Below the pieces are notes generated by a model that saw only the letters and a list, made by a program, of their open reading frames with translations, made no database searches and had not been told where the DNA came from. Shown piece by piece: positions 51,735-60,790 of a stretch of 63,174 nucleotides of DNA. The translations under genes and the position numbers were made by a program. The stretch spans positions 475,060 through 538,233 of the forward strand of contig CP070820.1 in NCBI GenBank assembly GCA_020344315.1. The letters run 5' to 3'. Origin of the DNA: Candidatus Bathyarchaeum sp. Lineage in GTDB: Archaea > Thermoproteota > Bathyarchaeia > Bathyarchaeales > Bathyarchaeaceae. The stretch's first letter is position 1; every line of letters starts with the position of its first letter.

Positions 51735-53597
51735 CTATATTTTGTTGGCTGCCCATGCAATGTCCAGCTCCTCCAACGTGCTCTGTTTGGGAACCCCATC
51801 TTCAGTCCAGCCCATCATATCATAGTAGATGAGCTTTGCCTTTTGCAGTTGCTGCGGGTCTACAGATGTTTTGTTTAGGGCGCCTGATGTTTTGGGTTGG
51901 AAGAATCTTGGGGGAAGCCAATCGTCTTTTTCTGTAAAGCCTTCTCTGATGTTGAAGATTCGTGCAAGCGTGTTTCCTCTCTCCACAACCTTCATCAGCT
52001 CAAAGGCTGTGGTGTTCCATCCAGTCACTGATCTTACAATCTCAACTTTCTGCCTGACACTCCAAGGCGGAAATAGACACAATACCAGAAAGTTATTGAG
52101 AGTACGCCACTCACCAACATACTTGTATAGGCGAATTTTTCTGGGTCCAAAATCTTCTATGGGCACAGCCTCCAAGACTCCGAGGCTCTCATAGCTTTTT
52201 GGAAGCTGAGGAAACAGGAAGGTGTCGTGGATATTGTGAACGTGGTCTGCTCCTGTCGGCGACACTGCGTATCCTAGAGCTTCACCTCTCTTTAATCTGG
52301 GGTCATGCATTGGAACTTCTTGTCCCTTAACGTGAACTGCGAGTTCTTCAGCACCCTTTTGTATGCGTTCAGCAGCTCTCTTGACGCCCTCAGCCAGAAG
52401 AGCTCCTATCCCCTTTCTTTCTCCAATCATCTCCACCAGCTTAACCATAGATTGGGCATTTCCAAAACTCAAGTCCATACCGTTAGTATCCTCTTTTGTG
52501 AGTAATCCTTGCTCAAAACATTCCATGGCGAAACTTATCGATACTCCTGTGCTTATGGTGTCTATAGAGTATCGTTGACAGAGTTCGTTGGCTTTACAGA
52601 TGGCTTTGAGGTCAGAGACACCGCAGTTTGATCCTAGGGCCGCTAAGGTCTCATATTCGGGTCCACCGTAAGCTGGGTCTATCTTCCACCACGGCGAATC
52701 TACTTTAACCTCTTTTTTACAGGCGATAGCACAGGCGAAACAGGTTCCCATGCCAACGCGCACAGTTTCTTTGACTGCCTGAGCCGAGATAAGGTCCACT
52801 TCTGGGAAGTCGCCGTCTCTGAAGTTGCGAATTGGAAGATTGCCCATCGTCTCTGAGACGTCCATGTCAGCCCCTGTCCCATAGGTATGAATAGTGCGCG
52901 CAACATTGTCCACGTTGGTAGCCATCCACTTCGCGAGCTTTCCCAGTCTCTTTGGTTTGCTAACTTTGACCCTCTTGCTGCCTTTGATTGCCACGGCTTT
53001 CAGGTTTTTGGCTCCCATAACTGCTCCCATGCCACATCGACCAGCCACATGATTCATGTCATTAACCACAGAAGCGTACCGAACCAGTTTTTCTCCTCCA
53101 GGACCAATCTGAGCCACTTTCACCCTGTTGTCCCCCAATTCACTTCGAATCGTTTCTTGGGATTTTTTGATTTCAAGTCCCCAGAGATTGGAAGCGTCTC
53201 TAAGTTCCACGTTTTGGTCGTGAATCCACAAATATACGGGGGCTGTCGCTTTTCCTTCAACGATGATGGCGTCGAAGCCTGCACGTTTCATCTCTGCTCC
53301 CCAGTATCCTCCTGCCTCAGCTTCTCCATATGCTCCTGTGAGGGGTGATTTGGCGCCTACACTGTTCCGTCCACTGCCACTGAAGGGTGCGCCAGTCACC
53401 GGACCACAGGCGAAGATCAGCTTGTTATCTGAACCAAGAGGTTCTATTCCCGGCTTCAGTTCCTTGAGCAGGTAATAGGCTATTAGTCCTCTACCTCCAA
53501 AGTAGCGGCGATAGAAAGATTCTTCGAGACATTCAGACGATATTTTCTCTTTGCTTAAGTTCACGCGTAAAATCTTGCCCTCAAAGCAATTTTTCAT
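51735..53597 (-). CDS. Aldehyde:ferredoxin oxidoreductase (tungsten AOR family)
   Basis: 620 aa, full length. FEGKILRVNLSKEKI start, then FGGRGLIAYYLLKELKPG, GRNSVGAKSPLTGAYGEAEAGGYWGAEMK, AGRCGMGAVMGAKNLKA; cluster ligands in GTCFACAIACKKE with the last Cys in NNFLVLCLFPP. Tungstopterin enzyme oxidising aldehydes to acids and reducing ferredoxin, typical of anaerobes fermenting peptides or sugars. Cofactor genes are not adjacent. TTG/ATG-type start: ATG 53597. Confidence 0.93.
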   Translation of the reverse strand: MKNCFEGKILRVNLSKEKISSECLEESFYRRYFGGRGLIAYYLLKELKPGIEPLGSDNKLIFACGPVTGAPFSGSGRNSVGAKSPLTGAYGEAEAGGYWGAEMKRAGFDAIIVEGKATAPVYLWIHDQNVELRDASNLWGLEIKKSQETIRSELGDNRVKVAQIGPGGEKLVRYASVVNDMNHVAGRCGMGAVMGAKNLKAVAIKGSKRVKVSKPKRLGKLAKWMATNVDNVARTIHTYGTGADMDVSETMGNLPIRNFRDGDFPEVDLISAQAVKETVRVGMGTCFACAIACKKEVKVDSPWWKIDPAYGGPEYETLAALGSNCGVSDLKAICKANELCQRYSIDTISTGVSISFAMECFEQGLLTKEDTNGMDLSFGNAQSMVKLVEMIGERKGIGALLAEGVKRAAERIQKGAEELAVHVKGQEVPMHDPRLKRGEALGYAVSPTGADHVHNIHDTFLFPQLPKSYESLGVLEAVPIEDFGPRKIRLYKYVGEWRTLNNFLVLCLFPPWSVRQKVEIVRSVTGWNTTAFELMKVVERGNTLARIFNIREGFTEKDDWLPPRFFQPKTSGALNKTSVDPQQLQKAKLIYYDMMGWTEDGVPKQSTLEELDIAWAANKI

Positions 53598-53839
53598 TTT
53601 TTATCGCTCCTGATTTTCTCGGTATGACTATTAAATTCTTACATTTTAGTCAAAAGATTTGTTTTTGATGGGTGCTTCCTAGATAAGTTAAGGCAACATT
53701 GGTGACGTGTAAAATAAACTACTAACAGATCACACAGCCTCATTCGGGCATGTATTATAGGCTGTTGAAAACTAGTTTGAAACAAAGAGTCAAGTGCAGT
53801 TTCAGGCATTTGTTTGTTAAAAGGAGTGATGAAGTAATC

Positions 53840-54364
53840 ATGAAAAATGTTCAGGGAACAAGAAGAAGAGTTCTGTTCTTGGCAGCGCTGATTGGCATCG
53901 GCATCATTCTAGGTTCAATTGTTCTTTATGCAATAAACTTGAAAGATGAAACAGGTGCTTGGGAATTAGAATTAGAGAATGGCAAAATAGTTCTAGACGC
54001 TCAAGATAGGGCTGAGTTAAAAGAGAAAGCGTTAGACTTAACCTTGGAAGATGAAGAAATCAAAGAGTTGTTAGCAGGAAAAGACTACACAACACAAGTG
54101 ACTTTAACGGGCAACGTAACGGTTGAGGATATTATCGAAGATATCAGAAATCAAACAAAACGTGGAATAATAGCGGAAGGGGACGTGAACCTGATAGTCG
54201 TAGTAACCGTGACCTTCGTGGATGGCTCCGGATACAACATTCCCGTAGATTGGCAGAATTGGACAGCAGGAGAACCAGAGTTTGCTCAGCAAGTGACTCC
54301 ACCAGTAGATAAGTTCCGAATAACGGGATTGCCATCGACAAAACGAACCAGATCTATTCCATAG
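53840..54364 (+). CDS. Hypothetical membrane-anchored protein
   Basis: 174 aa from ATG 53840; upstream AAGGAGTGATG is ~12 bases away. One helix (VLFLAALIGIGIILGSIVLYAI) then an acidic extracellular part with a helical EDEEIKELLAG segment and a predicted beta region VNLIVVVTVTFVDGSGYNIPVDW. Not recognised. Possibly co-transcribed with the following regulator, 100 bp downstream. Confidence 0.6.
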   Translation: MKNVQGTRRRVLFLAALIGIGIILGSIVLYAINLKDETGAWELELENGKIVLDAQDRAELKEKALDLTLEDEEIKELLAGKDYTTQVTLTGNVTVEDIIEDIRNQTKRGIIAEGDVNLIVVVTVTFVDGSGYNIPVDWQNWTAGEPEFAQQVTPPVDKFRITGLPSTKRTRSIP

Positions 54365-54465
54365 CTGACTATTAATTTTCTACAGTTGAAAGAATATCTT
54401 TACAATCTGGTGAGCACAATGATTAATATTCTCTGGCATCCCTTTTTCTATTAAGGGGTTTACCA

Positions 54466-54942
54466 ATGAGGACAGGAAAAATCCTTGCGATTTTTGGTTT
54501 AATAGCCTCTACTTTTGCAGTCTTCGTCAAGATAATGACACCAACGAATGTTCAGTTTATCATCGACGGAAGCGTCATCGAGTTTACCAACATTCCAGAA
54601 ATCTACGGTTCCTCTGACATGATCATCATCAGCATTTCATGTTTTGTTATGGGTTCAAGTTTGGTATATCTCTGGTTGATAGACAAGAATCAACCTGTCC
54701 TCACTGGAGCTTCCGATTTGAGGAGGCGTTGGGATGAGCTTCTGGCGAAATTAACGAACCCTGACGAACAAAGAATTGTCAGTTTGATAATCGATGAGGG
54801 AGGCACAATCTTTCAAAGTCAGTTGGTGGATAGGAGCGGTTACTCAAAAAGCAAAGTCAGCCTCATCCTTGACAGACTTGAGGCAAAGAAAATCGTGGAA
54901 CGTAAAAGGCACGGCATGAGCAACGCAATCGTGCTGAAATAA
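54466..54942 (+). CDS. Membrane-bound winged-helix regulator
   Basis: 158 aa. Two membrane helices (KILAIFGLIASTFAVFVKI; MIIISISCFVMGSSLVYLWLI) with a short outside loop, then a MarR-like winged helix (QRIVSLIIDEGGTIFQSQLVDRSGYSKSKVSLILDRLEAKKIVERKRHGMSNAIVL). Likely senses the envelope and acts on transcription; target unknown, though the neighbouring secreted-protein and VTT genes are candidates. Confidence 0.8.
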   Translation: MRTGKILAIFGLIASTFAVFVKIMTPTNVQFIIDGSVIEFTNIPEIYGSSDMIIISISCFVMGSSLVYLWLIDKNQPVLTGASDLRRRWDELLAKLTNPDEQRIVSLIIDEGGTIFQSQLVDRSGYSKSKVSLILDRLEAKKIVERKRHGMSNAIVLK

Positions 54943-55071
54943 CACTCTCCTTTTAAAAAATAACGGAGCAACTGGTCTGCCTTTCTATTCCTGAGAGGTT
55001 TCTTTCCGAAAAAAGTTAAAGCAACATTGGTAACGTGAAATAGATGAACTAGCGCTTGGAGAGAGGGGTGT

Positions 55072-55662
55072 TTGGTTCTAGATTGGATGGAGCAGTTCGC
55101 GCATCAATTCGGTTACCTTGGCGTCTTCATCATAAGCTTCATCGGCTCCGTATCCGTTGTCTTTCCCATACCATACACCATAGTAATCTACATCATGGGA
55201 AGTTTTCTAGACCCCTTTTTTGTTGCAGTCAGTGGCGGATTAGGTTCTGCTCTCGGCGAATTCTCCGGATACACGCTCGGCTACTATGGAAGAGCGATAG
55301 TAAGCGAAGAGAGGCGCAAAAAGATGGACTACATGGTGAAAGTCTTTGACAGGTATGGACCCGTCGCAATCTTCCTATTCGCCCTGACGCCCCTACCCGA
55401 TGACCTGCTTTTCATTCCGTTGGGTGTCATGAGATATCCTTTCTGGAAAGCTTTCATACCCGCCCTTTTCGGTAAGACGCTGATGACCTTCATTCTGGCT
55501 TACAGCGGTCAGCAATCCTTCGAGTTAATTAAAGTTCTATTTGGTGAAGCCGGGCTGCTAGGAACAGTAATCACCACTGCTCTCTTGATTCTCATCATTG
55601 TGGCGATGATTAAGATCGATTGGGAGAAACTTTTTGAGAAGTATGTGGGCACAAAAAATTAA
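55072..55662 (+). CDS. VTT (DedA/SNARE-associated) membrane protein
   Basis: 196 aa, about five helices. GYLGVFIISFIGSVSVVFPIPYTIVIYIMGSFLDPFFVAVSGGLGSALGEFSGYTLGYYGR and FDRYGPVAIFLFALTPLPDDLLFIPLGVMRYPFWKAF are VTT hallmarks. Family members act in lipid scrambling or flipping. TTG-type start at 55072 after GGGG. Confidence 0.85.
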   Translation: MVLDWMEQFAHQFGYLGVFIISFIGSVSVVFPIPYTIVIYIMGSFLDPFFVAVSGGLGSALGEFSGYTLGYYGRAIVSEERRKKMDYMVKVFDRYGPVAIFLFALTPLPDDLLFIPLGVMRYPFWKAFIPALFGKTLMTFILAYSGQQSFELIKVLFGEAGLLGTVITTALLILIIVAMIKIDWEKLFEKYVGTKN

Positions 55663-55817
55663 AACTCAAAGAAGTAACCGGAATCATTCTCCAATGTTAA
55701 ATTCTGAAGATATAGCTCTAATATGCTCTAAGGGTTAAATCACGACTCTATAGTGCATACAAGGAAGAACAAAACTTAAATATTTGCGTGCCCTTCCAGC
55801 ATTCTTCTTGGTTGGTG

Positions 55818-56015
55818 ATGACGACGGTTAACGAAGCAAGAGGACGACTCTTTAAAAGAAAAGATGGCAAATATTTAATCTACGTTCCTGTAGACCTAGC
55901 TGAAGACAGCATGTTTCCCTTCCAAACACACTCTGCACTACCAGTCAAAATCAGCTTTAAAGTAGGCGACGACAAACTCAAGGTAGAGAAGTGGACCGAA
56001 GAAGAAACCGAGTGA
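55818..56015 (+). CDS. Conserved small archaeal protein
   Basis: 65 aa from ATG 55818 (a longer start at 55788 adds atypical residues). NEARGRLFKRKDGKYLIYVPVDLAEDSMFPFQ with a following KISFKVGDDKLKVEKW looks like an all-beta small domain. I recall similar archaeal small proteins of unknown function; no motif assigned. TATA-like AACTTAAATATT at ~55770. Confidence 0.7.
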   Translation: MTTVNEARGRLFKRKDGKYLIYVPVDLAEDSMFPFQTHSALPVKISFKVGDDKLKVEKWTEEETE

Positions 56016-56305
56016 CCTAACTGTATTCAGCAACCAAAATCGCTCTCCATTTTTTTTAAAGGTTACACGCCCCAGATGTTCTCCACAAGGCAACCCCCTT
56101 AAGAAAATCTCTGACCACCGTACCAGAAATTACTGGCGGATATAAATAGGGGCAACAACATATAATACCTCAAGGTGGAATCTCAGCAAAGAGAAATGAC
56201 AAAAGTCTCTCCCGACACTTGTCACTTGTCTTTACATTCTACTAAGAACATCAAACAAAAACAAGAAGGTTATAGTGCTTGTCCCTTTCCGGATTTCAAT
56301 TCAAG

Positions 56306-56482
56306 ATGCATTACAAAATTCTTCATAAACTTAGAAAAGCAGGAGCCACCTCAGAAGATAGAGCTGTGACAATAGGAGAAGCCGAATTAGACTTCCAAGA
56401 GCAAATGTGGTTAGATTATTTTGCCGGAGTATTTCTCGGCAGAATAAAGAAGACAGAAGACCGACGATATTACATCCAGTAA
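56306..56482 (+). CDS. Small conserved hypothetical protein
   Basis: 58 aa from ATG 56306. HYKILHKLRKAGATSEDRAVTIGEAELDFQEQMWLDYFAGVFLGRIKKTEDRRYYI looks like a helix-turn-helix with a short wing; a DNA-binding role is a guess. No good SD. The upstream in-frame codons (to 56279) do not look conserved. Confidence 0.6.
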   Translation: MHYKILHKLRKAGATSEDRAVTIGEAELDFQEQMWLDYFAGVFLGRIKKTEDRRYYIQ

Positions 56483-56620
56483 TGAACTGACAAAAGGTTA
56501 ATAAGGTGGAGTAGAAGTTTAGGGCGTCAGCAGTTAGGTGCTTTTCGAAAAAGCGAAACGGATAAAACGGTTTCTAATTTTTCAGGCAATTCTAGCTGAC
56601 AAAACAACCGAGGTGATAGA

Positions 56621-56848
56621 ATGCCATACTCATCAAATTCAAACCGCGGATCGGGATTCAACCTGAAAGCACCAGTTGAACTTGGACAAGAATACGAGAG
56701 TGAAATTGAGGACATAAGCAGAAGAGGCGACGGCATTGCAAAAATCGAGGGCTTTGTCATATTTGTGGCAAACGCCAAGAAAGGAGAACATGTGAAATTC
56801 AAAATAACTCAAGTTGGACGCAGATTTGCAGTTGCAGAGTTAGTGTAA
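56621..56848 (+). CDS. TRAM domain RNA-binding protein
   Basis: 75 aa. A flexible N-terminus followed by the TRAM beta-barrel (APVELGQEYESEIEDISRRGDGIAKIEGFVIFVANAKKGEHVKFKITQVGRRFAVAELV). Archaeal stand-alone TRAM proteins act as RNA chaperones, with cold-shock-like roles in some methanogens. GAGGTGATAG precedes the ATG by a few bases, a strong SD. Confidence 0.92.
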   Translation: MPYSSNSNRGSGFNLKAPVELGQEYESEIEDISRRGDGIAKIEGFVIFVANAKKGEHVKFKITQVGRRFAVAELV

Positions 56849-56925
56849 GCCCGATCTAAACTACCACACCACATGTTTCATGCGGTGATAACCATCACAT
56901 GAAGCAAGCGATTTCAGAGTGTTAC

Positions 56926-57270
56926 CTAGAAAGGCCTCAGGCGTTCATCGAACATATTAATGCTTGACATGTTTGGCTCTTCAAATACGTGGAGAGCATT
57001 GTTTATTTCTTTCACATTTTTGAGTACAGTTAAACCCTGTTCCGTAATTGCATAGACTTTTCTCGTTTGTTTTTTCTTGTTGATTCTTTGTTCTTTAATT
57101 AGGTTACGTTCGACAAGAAAATCTAGGCATTCTTTTAAAGCACTACAGTTTACGTTGGCTTTATACGTAATATGGGTTGGCTTTAATCTTCCATGACATG
57201 CCAAAGCCCTAAGAATGTCGATGTGAATTTCCAATTTTGATCGTCTCATAGGCTGAAACCCAATTCTCAT
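56926..57270 (-). CDS. Winged-helix regulator (archaeal PF14947-like)
   Basis: 114 aa. IHIDILRALACHGRLKPTHITYKANVNCSALKECLDFLVERNLIKEQRINKKKQTRKVYAITEQGLTVLKNVKEI is the characteristic single wHTH. ATG 57270 lies ~20 bp after a TATA-like ATGATATAAG, suggesting leaderless translation; the ATG at 57249 is an alternative. Target unknown. Confidence 0.8.
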   Translation of the reverse strand: MRIGFQPMRRSKLEIHIDILRALACHGRLKPTHITYKANVNCSALKECLDFLVERNLIKEQRINKKKQTRKVYAITEQGLTVLKNVKEINNALHVFEEPNMSSINMFDERLRPF

Positions 57271-57458
57271 ATAGACAAAATGACTTATATCATTTGAGAA
57301 TCTTTACTAATAATCCACTCTATAATTTCTACATATATCATTTAACTTCAACATACTTATTCCAGATTGAAGATAGTGATTATTCGTATTGATGCATATA
57401 CCTCAGCTAAGCCACCATACACTTCTAAAACATTAAAAATTCCATTTTTACCTGTCTC

Positions 57459-58856
57459 TCAGCCTCTCAACCAGTCGCTTCTGTGGGCTCTGAGTTTTCT
57501 TTTGGAAAATATAATTGCCATTAGCGTCGCTATTACGAACATTGACAGAATTATAGCTGGTGTAAATTCATGTATAACCTCGGTTCCGACAACTGATATC
57601 TGGTAGGGGCTGTCTGAATATACATACTTGAGGAATAAGCTAGTGTGCGTTGTATTTTGAGAAGGATAAGTCCACTCAACTCCTTTCTCCGGATGGATTG
57701 ATTGATCACGTGACGATTCTCCATCAACTTTGATGTCCCATGAATTTCCTAGATTGAATTCGTGGGGGATAGTGATGTTGAAATAGCCTATTGTACCGGG
57801 TTCTCCTGATACTGTGAAGTTTATCTGATTGTTCAGGTTATCAAAGACAAAATCTGACAAAGTTGAGTTTATCGTATGGATGGTGATGTTTGCTTGTGTA
57901 GATGTCATGTTGTAATCTAAAGTGAAATGACTGTCTGGGTTTTGATGGTATGCATCGAGGTAGGGTGAATAGGTTCTGACGAAAATCTTGTCATGTAATG
58001 GGGAAAACTCAAGTATTTTGAGCCATCCATCTCCACCATTGCTTTCTTCCTGATAATCAGTCACCACTTCATACACAGCATGTTCGCCAACCACTGCTGT
58101 TCTATGATCTTCTACGTCCAAATGGCCGCAAAAAACTAGAAATATTTGGTCTGCATGTGGTTTTACTAGTTGTTGGTAGATGTTTTCACCAATAGGTGAT
58201 CGCCAGCCTTCCCACGGCCAAGCTATGTATTCGTGGGTTGAAACAATCACTCTTCGGGTTGGATAGTTGTCTATTATGTCGCCAGCCCATGCAAGTATGG
58301 CATCGCTTGGGTCGTACTGCAGATGGAGAATTAGGTAATCGTTTCCTCCGGCGGAGAACAATTGATAGCTGTTTCTGTTATTGTTTTGGTAAGCTCCACC
58401 ATACCAGCTTTCGATACTGAATCTATCATATCCGAAGTACATTTCAAAGTTAGTTTGGTCAGAGCCTATACCATCATGGTTTCCCAGAACGGCTCCCCAT
58501 GGCACATTGCCGTCTAAGATGCTGAGGCTATGGTTTGCATTTTCCCATTGTTCTAAATCATTCCACTCATCAACTATGTCTCCTAGATGCGTTACGAAAA
58601 CGATGTTCATGGTTTCGATGTTGTTGATAATCCACTGGGTTTGACTGTCAAAAACATGTGGGTAGCTCTCTGAGTAGTATTGTGTATCTGGGAGTACGAT
58701 AATAGTGAAGTTAAAGTCGTAGGGAGAGTAGGTAAAAGTTCGCTCTACTGTCATCGTATAGGCAAGTGCTACATCGGCTCTCAATGTCATATGTAGGGTT
58801 ACAGATGCCAAAAGCAGAAAAAGCAGAACCACCATTGCCTCTTTTACGCGCTTCAA
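57459..58856 (-). CDS. Secreted calcineurin-like phosphoesterase with PEF-like C-terminal signal
   Basis: About 465 aa from the TTG at 58856 (start uncertain; ATG 58835 possible). Signal peptide VVLLFLLLASVTLHMTL; metallophosphoesterase motifs IIVLPDTQYY, VFVTHLGDIVDEW, WGAVLGNHDG, RVIVSTHEY and LVFCGHLDVEDH (D-x-H replaced by DTQ, as in PAP-like members; GDxx, GNHD, GHxD intact). C-terminal beta region and a tail HEFTPAIILSMFVIATLMAIIFSKRKLR that resembles PEF-CTERM sorting signals. Extracellular phosphatase or nuclease; substrate unknown. Confidence 0.82.
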   Translation of the reverse strand: MKRVKEAMVVLLFLLLASVTLHMTLRADVALAYTMTVERTFTYSPYDFNFTIIVLPDTQYYSESYPHVFDSQTQWIINNIETMNIVFVTHLGDIVDEWNDLEQWENANHSLSILDGNVPWGAVLGNHDGIGSDQTNFEMYFGYDRFSIESWYGGAYQNNNRNSYQLFSAGGNDYLILHLQYDPSDAILAWAGDIIDNYPTRRVIVSTHEYIAWPWEGWRSPIGENIYQQLVKPHADQIFLVFCGHLDVEDHRTAVVGEHAVYEVVTDYQEESNGGDGWLKILEFSPLHDKIFVRTYSPYLDAYHQNPDSHFTLDYNMTSTQANITIHTINSTLSDFVFDNLNNQINFTVSGEPGTIGYFNITIPHEFNLGNSWDIKVDGESSRDQSIHPEKGVEWTYPSQNTTHTSLFLKYVYSDSPYQISVVGTEVIHEFTPAIILSMFVIATLMAIIFSKRKLRAHRSDWLRG

Positions 58857-58942
58857 CCCATAAAGTACAGTATCACTTACAATAATAAACCTTGAGCAAA
58901 AGCAGTAAGAGTTTACCCTGCATTTTGGGGGAAATTGAAATA

Positions 58943-59158
58943 ATGGAGAATGCAATTCCGAGAGGAGTAGCGTTAGAACTGTGCAAACAGATTCGTGAAG
59001 AGAATTCGCATAAACGGTTTGGATTTGGAAAAACCCAATGCTCCTTCTGCTATAGGTTAGCTAAAAATAACACTTCTAAATTTTGTATCTTCGCAAATGA
59101 ATTGAATAGAGGATGTTCTCAAGTCAATAAACGCTATGAGAAACTTTACGGAAGCTAA
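58943..59158 (+). CDS. Small cysteine-containing protein
   Basis: 71 aa from ATG 58943. ALELCKQIREENSHKRFGFGKTQCSFCYRLAKNN and SKFCIFANELNRGCSQVNKRYEKLYG give five cysteines, possibly metal-binding. GGGGGAAA lies ~12 bases upstream. Not recognised. Divergent from the phosphoesterase. Confidence 0.6.
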   Translation: MENAIPRGVALELCKQIREENSHKRFGFGKTQCSFCYRLAKNNTSKFCIFANELNRGCSQVNKRYEKLYGS

Positions 59159-59312
59159 AGTTCAGTCATTTCTATAGGCGTCTTTTTTTGGAATTGAAGC
59201 ACGATGGTATAGGGTGAATCCCATAAGATTACTGGAGATTGGCAGCAAAACAACATTTGGTCCAGAAAACCTTAATTCAACGTTACTCATCAAAATAGCA
59301 CAGAAAAACAGA

Positions 59313-59416
59313 GCCGGGGTAGCCTAGCCTGGTTATGGCGCCAGACTCATGATCTGGAGAGCAAATCTCCTAATTTAGGTGCCCAGAAGTCGCGGGCTCG
59401 ACTCCCGCCCCCGGCA
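59313..59416 (+). tRNA. tRNA-Met(CAT) with variable-loop intron
   Basis: Acceptor GCCGGGG/CCCCGGC, A73, CCA at 59417-59419; anticodon loop CTCATGA in a CCAGA/TCTGG stem; T arm GCGGG/CCCGC. The sequence between the anticodon stem and T arm is 34 nt instead of 5; an intron of ~29 nt at about 59359-59387 (internal CCTAA/TTAGG and GAG/CTC hairpins) restores a 75-nt tRNA. CAT with G1-C72 and no initiator GGG/CCC anticodon-stem pairs points to elongator Met rather than initiator or Ile2. T54 is C, which is unusual. Confidence 0.85.
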
Positions 59417-59495
59417 CCAGCCGACTCGAACATTACGCCTTTTGGAGCTAAACATTTAAAACCGCCCGTCCATCCATTTTTCAGAAACCGTTAGG

Positions 59496-60302
59496 ATGCT
59501 GAAAACAACGGCGAAGTGTCAATGCTGCGGTAATGATGTTGTTCTCCCCTTCAATTGTTCTTATTGTGGAGGCTCTTTCTGCGCTGAGCATCGTATCCCA
59601 GAGAGCCACGCATGCCCAGAAACGTGGAGGGCTAAGGCTCCAAGAGAAGCTCCGCCAATAACAACCCGAGATTGGTCGAAGAAGCCTTCATACAAGTATA
59701 CCATCTCCTACACGCCGCGGTCCTCCAGAATATTCTGGTTCAGTCCAACAGAACTCAAACACTTGACCCTTGGGACACTATTGGTCATGGGCGTCGGCTT
59801 ATCCTACTTTCTCTTCACAGGATTTGCGTCAACATGGTTAACTCTGGCAGGTCTATCAATAGCCTTCACTTGGTCTTTTCTTCTCCACGAGATTGCCCAT
59901 AAATTCTCAGCTCAGCACTTCCATTTGTGGGCAGAATTTAGGCTAACCATGCAAGGAGCCCTCATAACCCTAATCTCAATTTTTCTTCCCCCACCCTTCA
60001 AGATCATCTCTCCGGGAGCAGTTATGATCGTAGGATCGGTGACAAAGGAAACTGCGGGAAAAACAGCTCTTTCAGGACCCTTAACAAACATCCTCATTTC
60101 AATTGTATGCGTCCTCATTGCCACAATCACGCAGGGTATATTCTGGATTGTTGCCTTCATCAACGCCATTCTTGCAGCCTTCAATCTCATTCCCTTCGGC
60201 ATAATGGATGGATTGAAAGTATTCCGGTGGAACAAGAAAGTTTGGACCGTAGCGTTTATTGCAGCTATGATATTAACAGGTTACACGTATCTCCTCGTTT
60301 AG
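59496..60302 (+). CDS. AN1-type zinc finger fused to site-2 (M50) membrane protease
   Basis: 268 aa. Residues ~5-45 are an AN1-like finger (CQCCGNDVVLPFNCSYCGGSFCAEHRIPESHACPE), followed by a linker and four to six helices with the protease motif FLLHEIAHKFSAQHF (HExxH) and NLIPFGIMDGLKVFRW (third ligand Asp). Cleaves proteins in the membrane; the zinc finger may recruit substrate or partners. ATG 59496 shortly after tRNA-Met. Confidence 0.92.
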   Translation: MLKTTAKCQCCGNDVVLPFNCSYCGGSFCAEHRIPESHACPETWRAKAPREAPPITTRDWSKKPSYKYTISYTPRSSRIFWFSPTELKHLTLGTLLVMGVGLSYFLFTGFASTWLTLAGLSIAFTWSFLLHEIAHKFSAQHFHLWAEFRLTMQGALITLISIFLPPPFKIISPGAVMIVGSVTKETAGKTALSGPLTNILISIVCVLIATITQGIFWIVAFINAILAAFNLIPFGIMDGLKVFRWNKKVWTVAFIAAMILTGYTYLLV

Positions 60303-60337
60303 AAGCAGAAAACCTGTCAGAAACAAGAAACCGTAAG

Positions 60338-60652
60338 CTACATCAATTCTATGCTTACAAAAACTTCTTCGGGCACGCGAACCCTCATAATTCTCCGCAT
60401 AACCCGTTCTTCCGCGTCAACTATGATGAGGCGTTTGTGGATTCGCAGCTCCCACCGGTCCCAAGTTGCAGTTCCCTGACCGCACGGGGTTTTGCGTACG
60501 GGAACCCGGAGTCTCTTTGTGGGAAGGGGATGAGGTCCTGTGATTTTGACACCTGTCTTCTCTGCGATGGCTTTCAGTTCTCCGCATACGTTCTCAAGCT
60601 TTTTGTAGTCTGTGCTGGTCAGCTTGATTCTCGCCTTTCTTACCATCGCCAA
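60338..60652 (-). CDS. rps10: 30S ribosomal protein S10
   Basis: 104 aa. ARIKLTSTDYKKLENVCGELKAIAEKTGVKITGPHPLPTKRLRVPVRKTPCGQGTATWDRWELRIHKRLIIV is S10p/S20e. TTG at 60652 or ATG at 60646; GGAG lies 4 to 10 bases upstream. Normally linked to EF-1A in archaea; here it is alone and convergent with the protease. Confidence 0.95.
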   Translation of the reverse strand: MAMVRKARIKLTSTDYKKLENVCGELKAIAEKTGVKITGPHPLPTKRLRVPVRKTPCGQGTATWDRWELRIHKRLIIVDAEERVMRRIMRVRVPEEVFVSIELM

Positions 60653-60790
60653 GATACTCCATTCGATGTTGCCTTATCGTCTTACCGAGTTTTAAATACT
60701 TTTTCCCTTTTCTCCTCGGTTTAAGGGCAGCACTTTAAAAATATCTTTGGGTTTCTGAATGCTGAGATTGCAGAACCATTGAGAGTGAAC

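Noticed and set aside
59313..59416. tRNA-Ile2 (CAT) substrate for TiaS
   Set aside because: The acceptor and anticodon stem resemble elongator tRNA-Met more than archaeal tRNA-Ile2.
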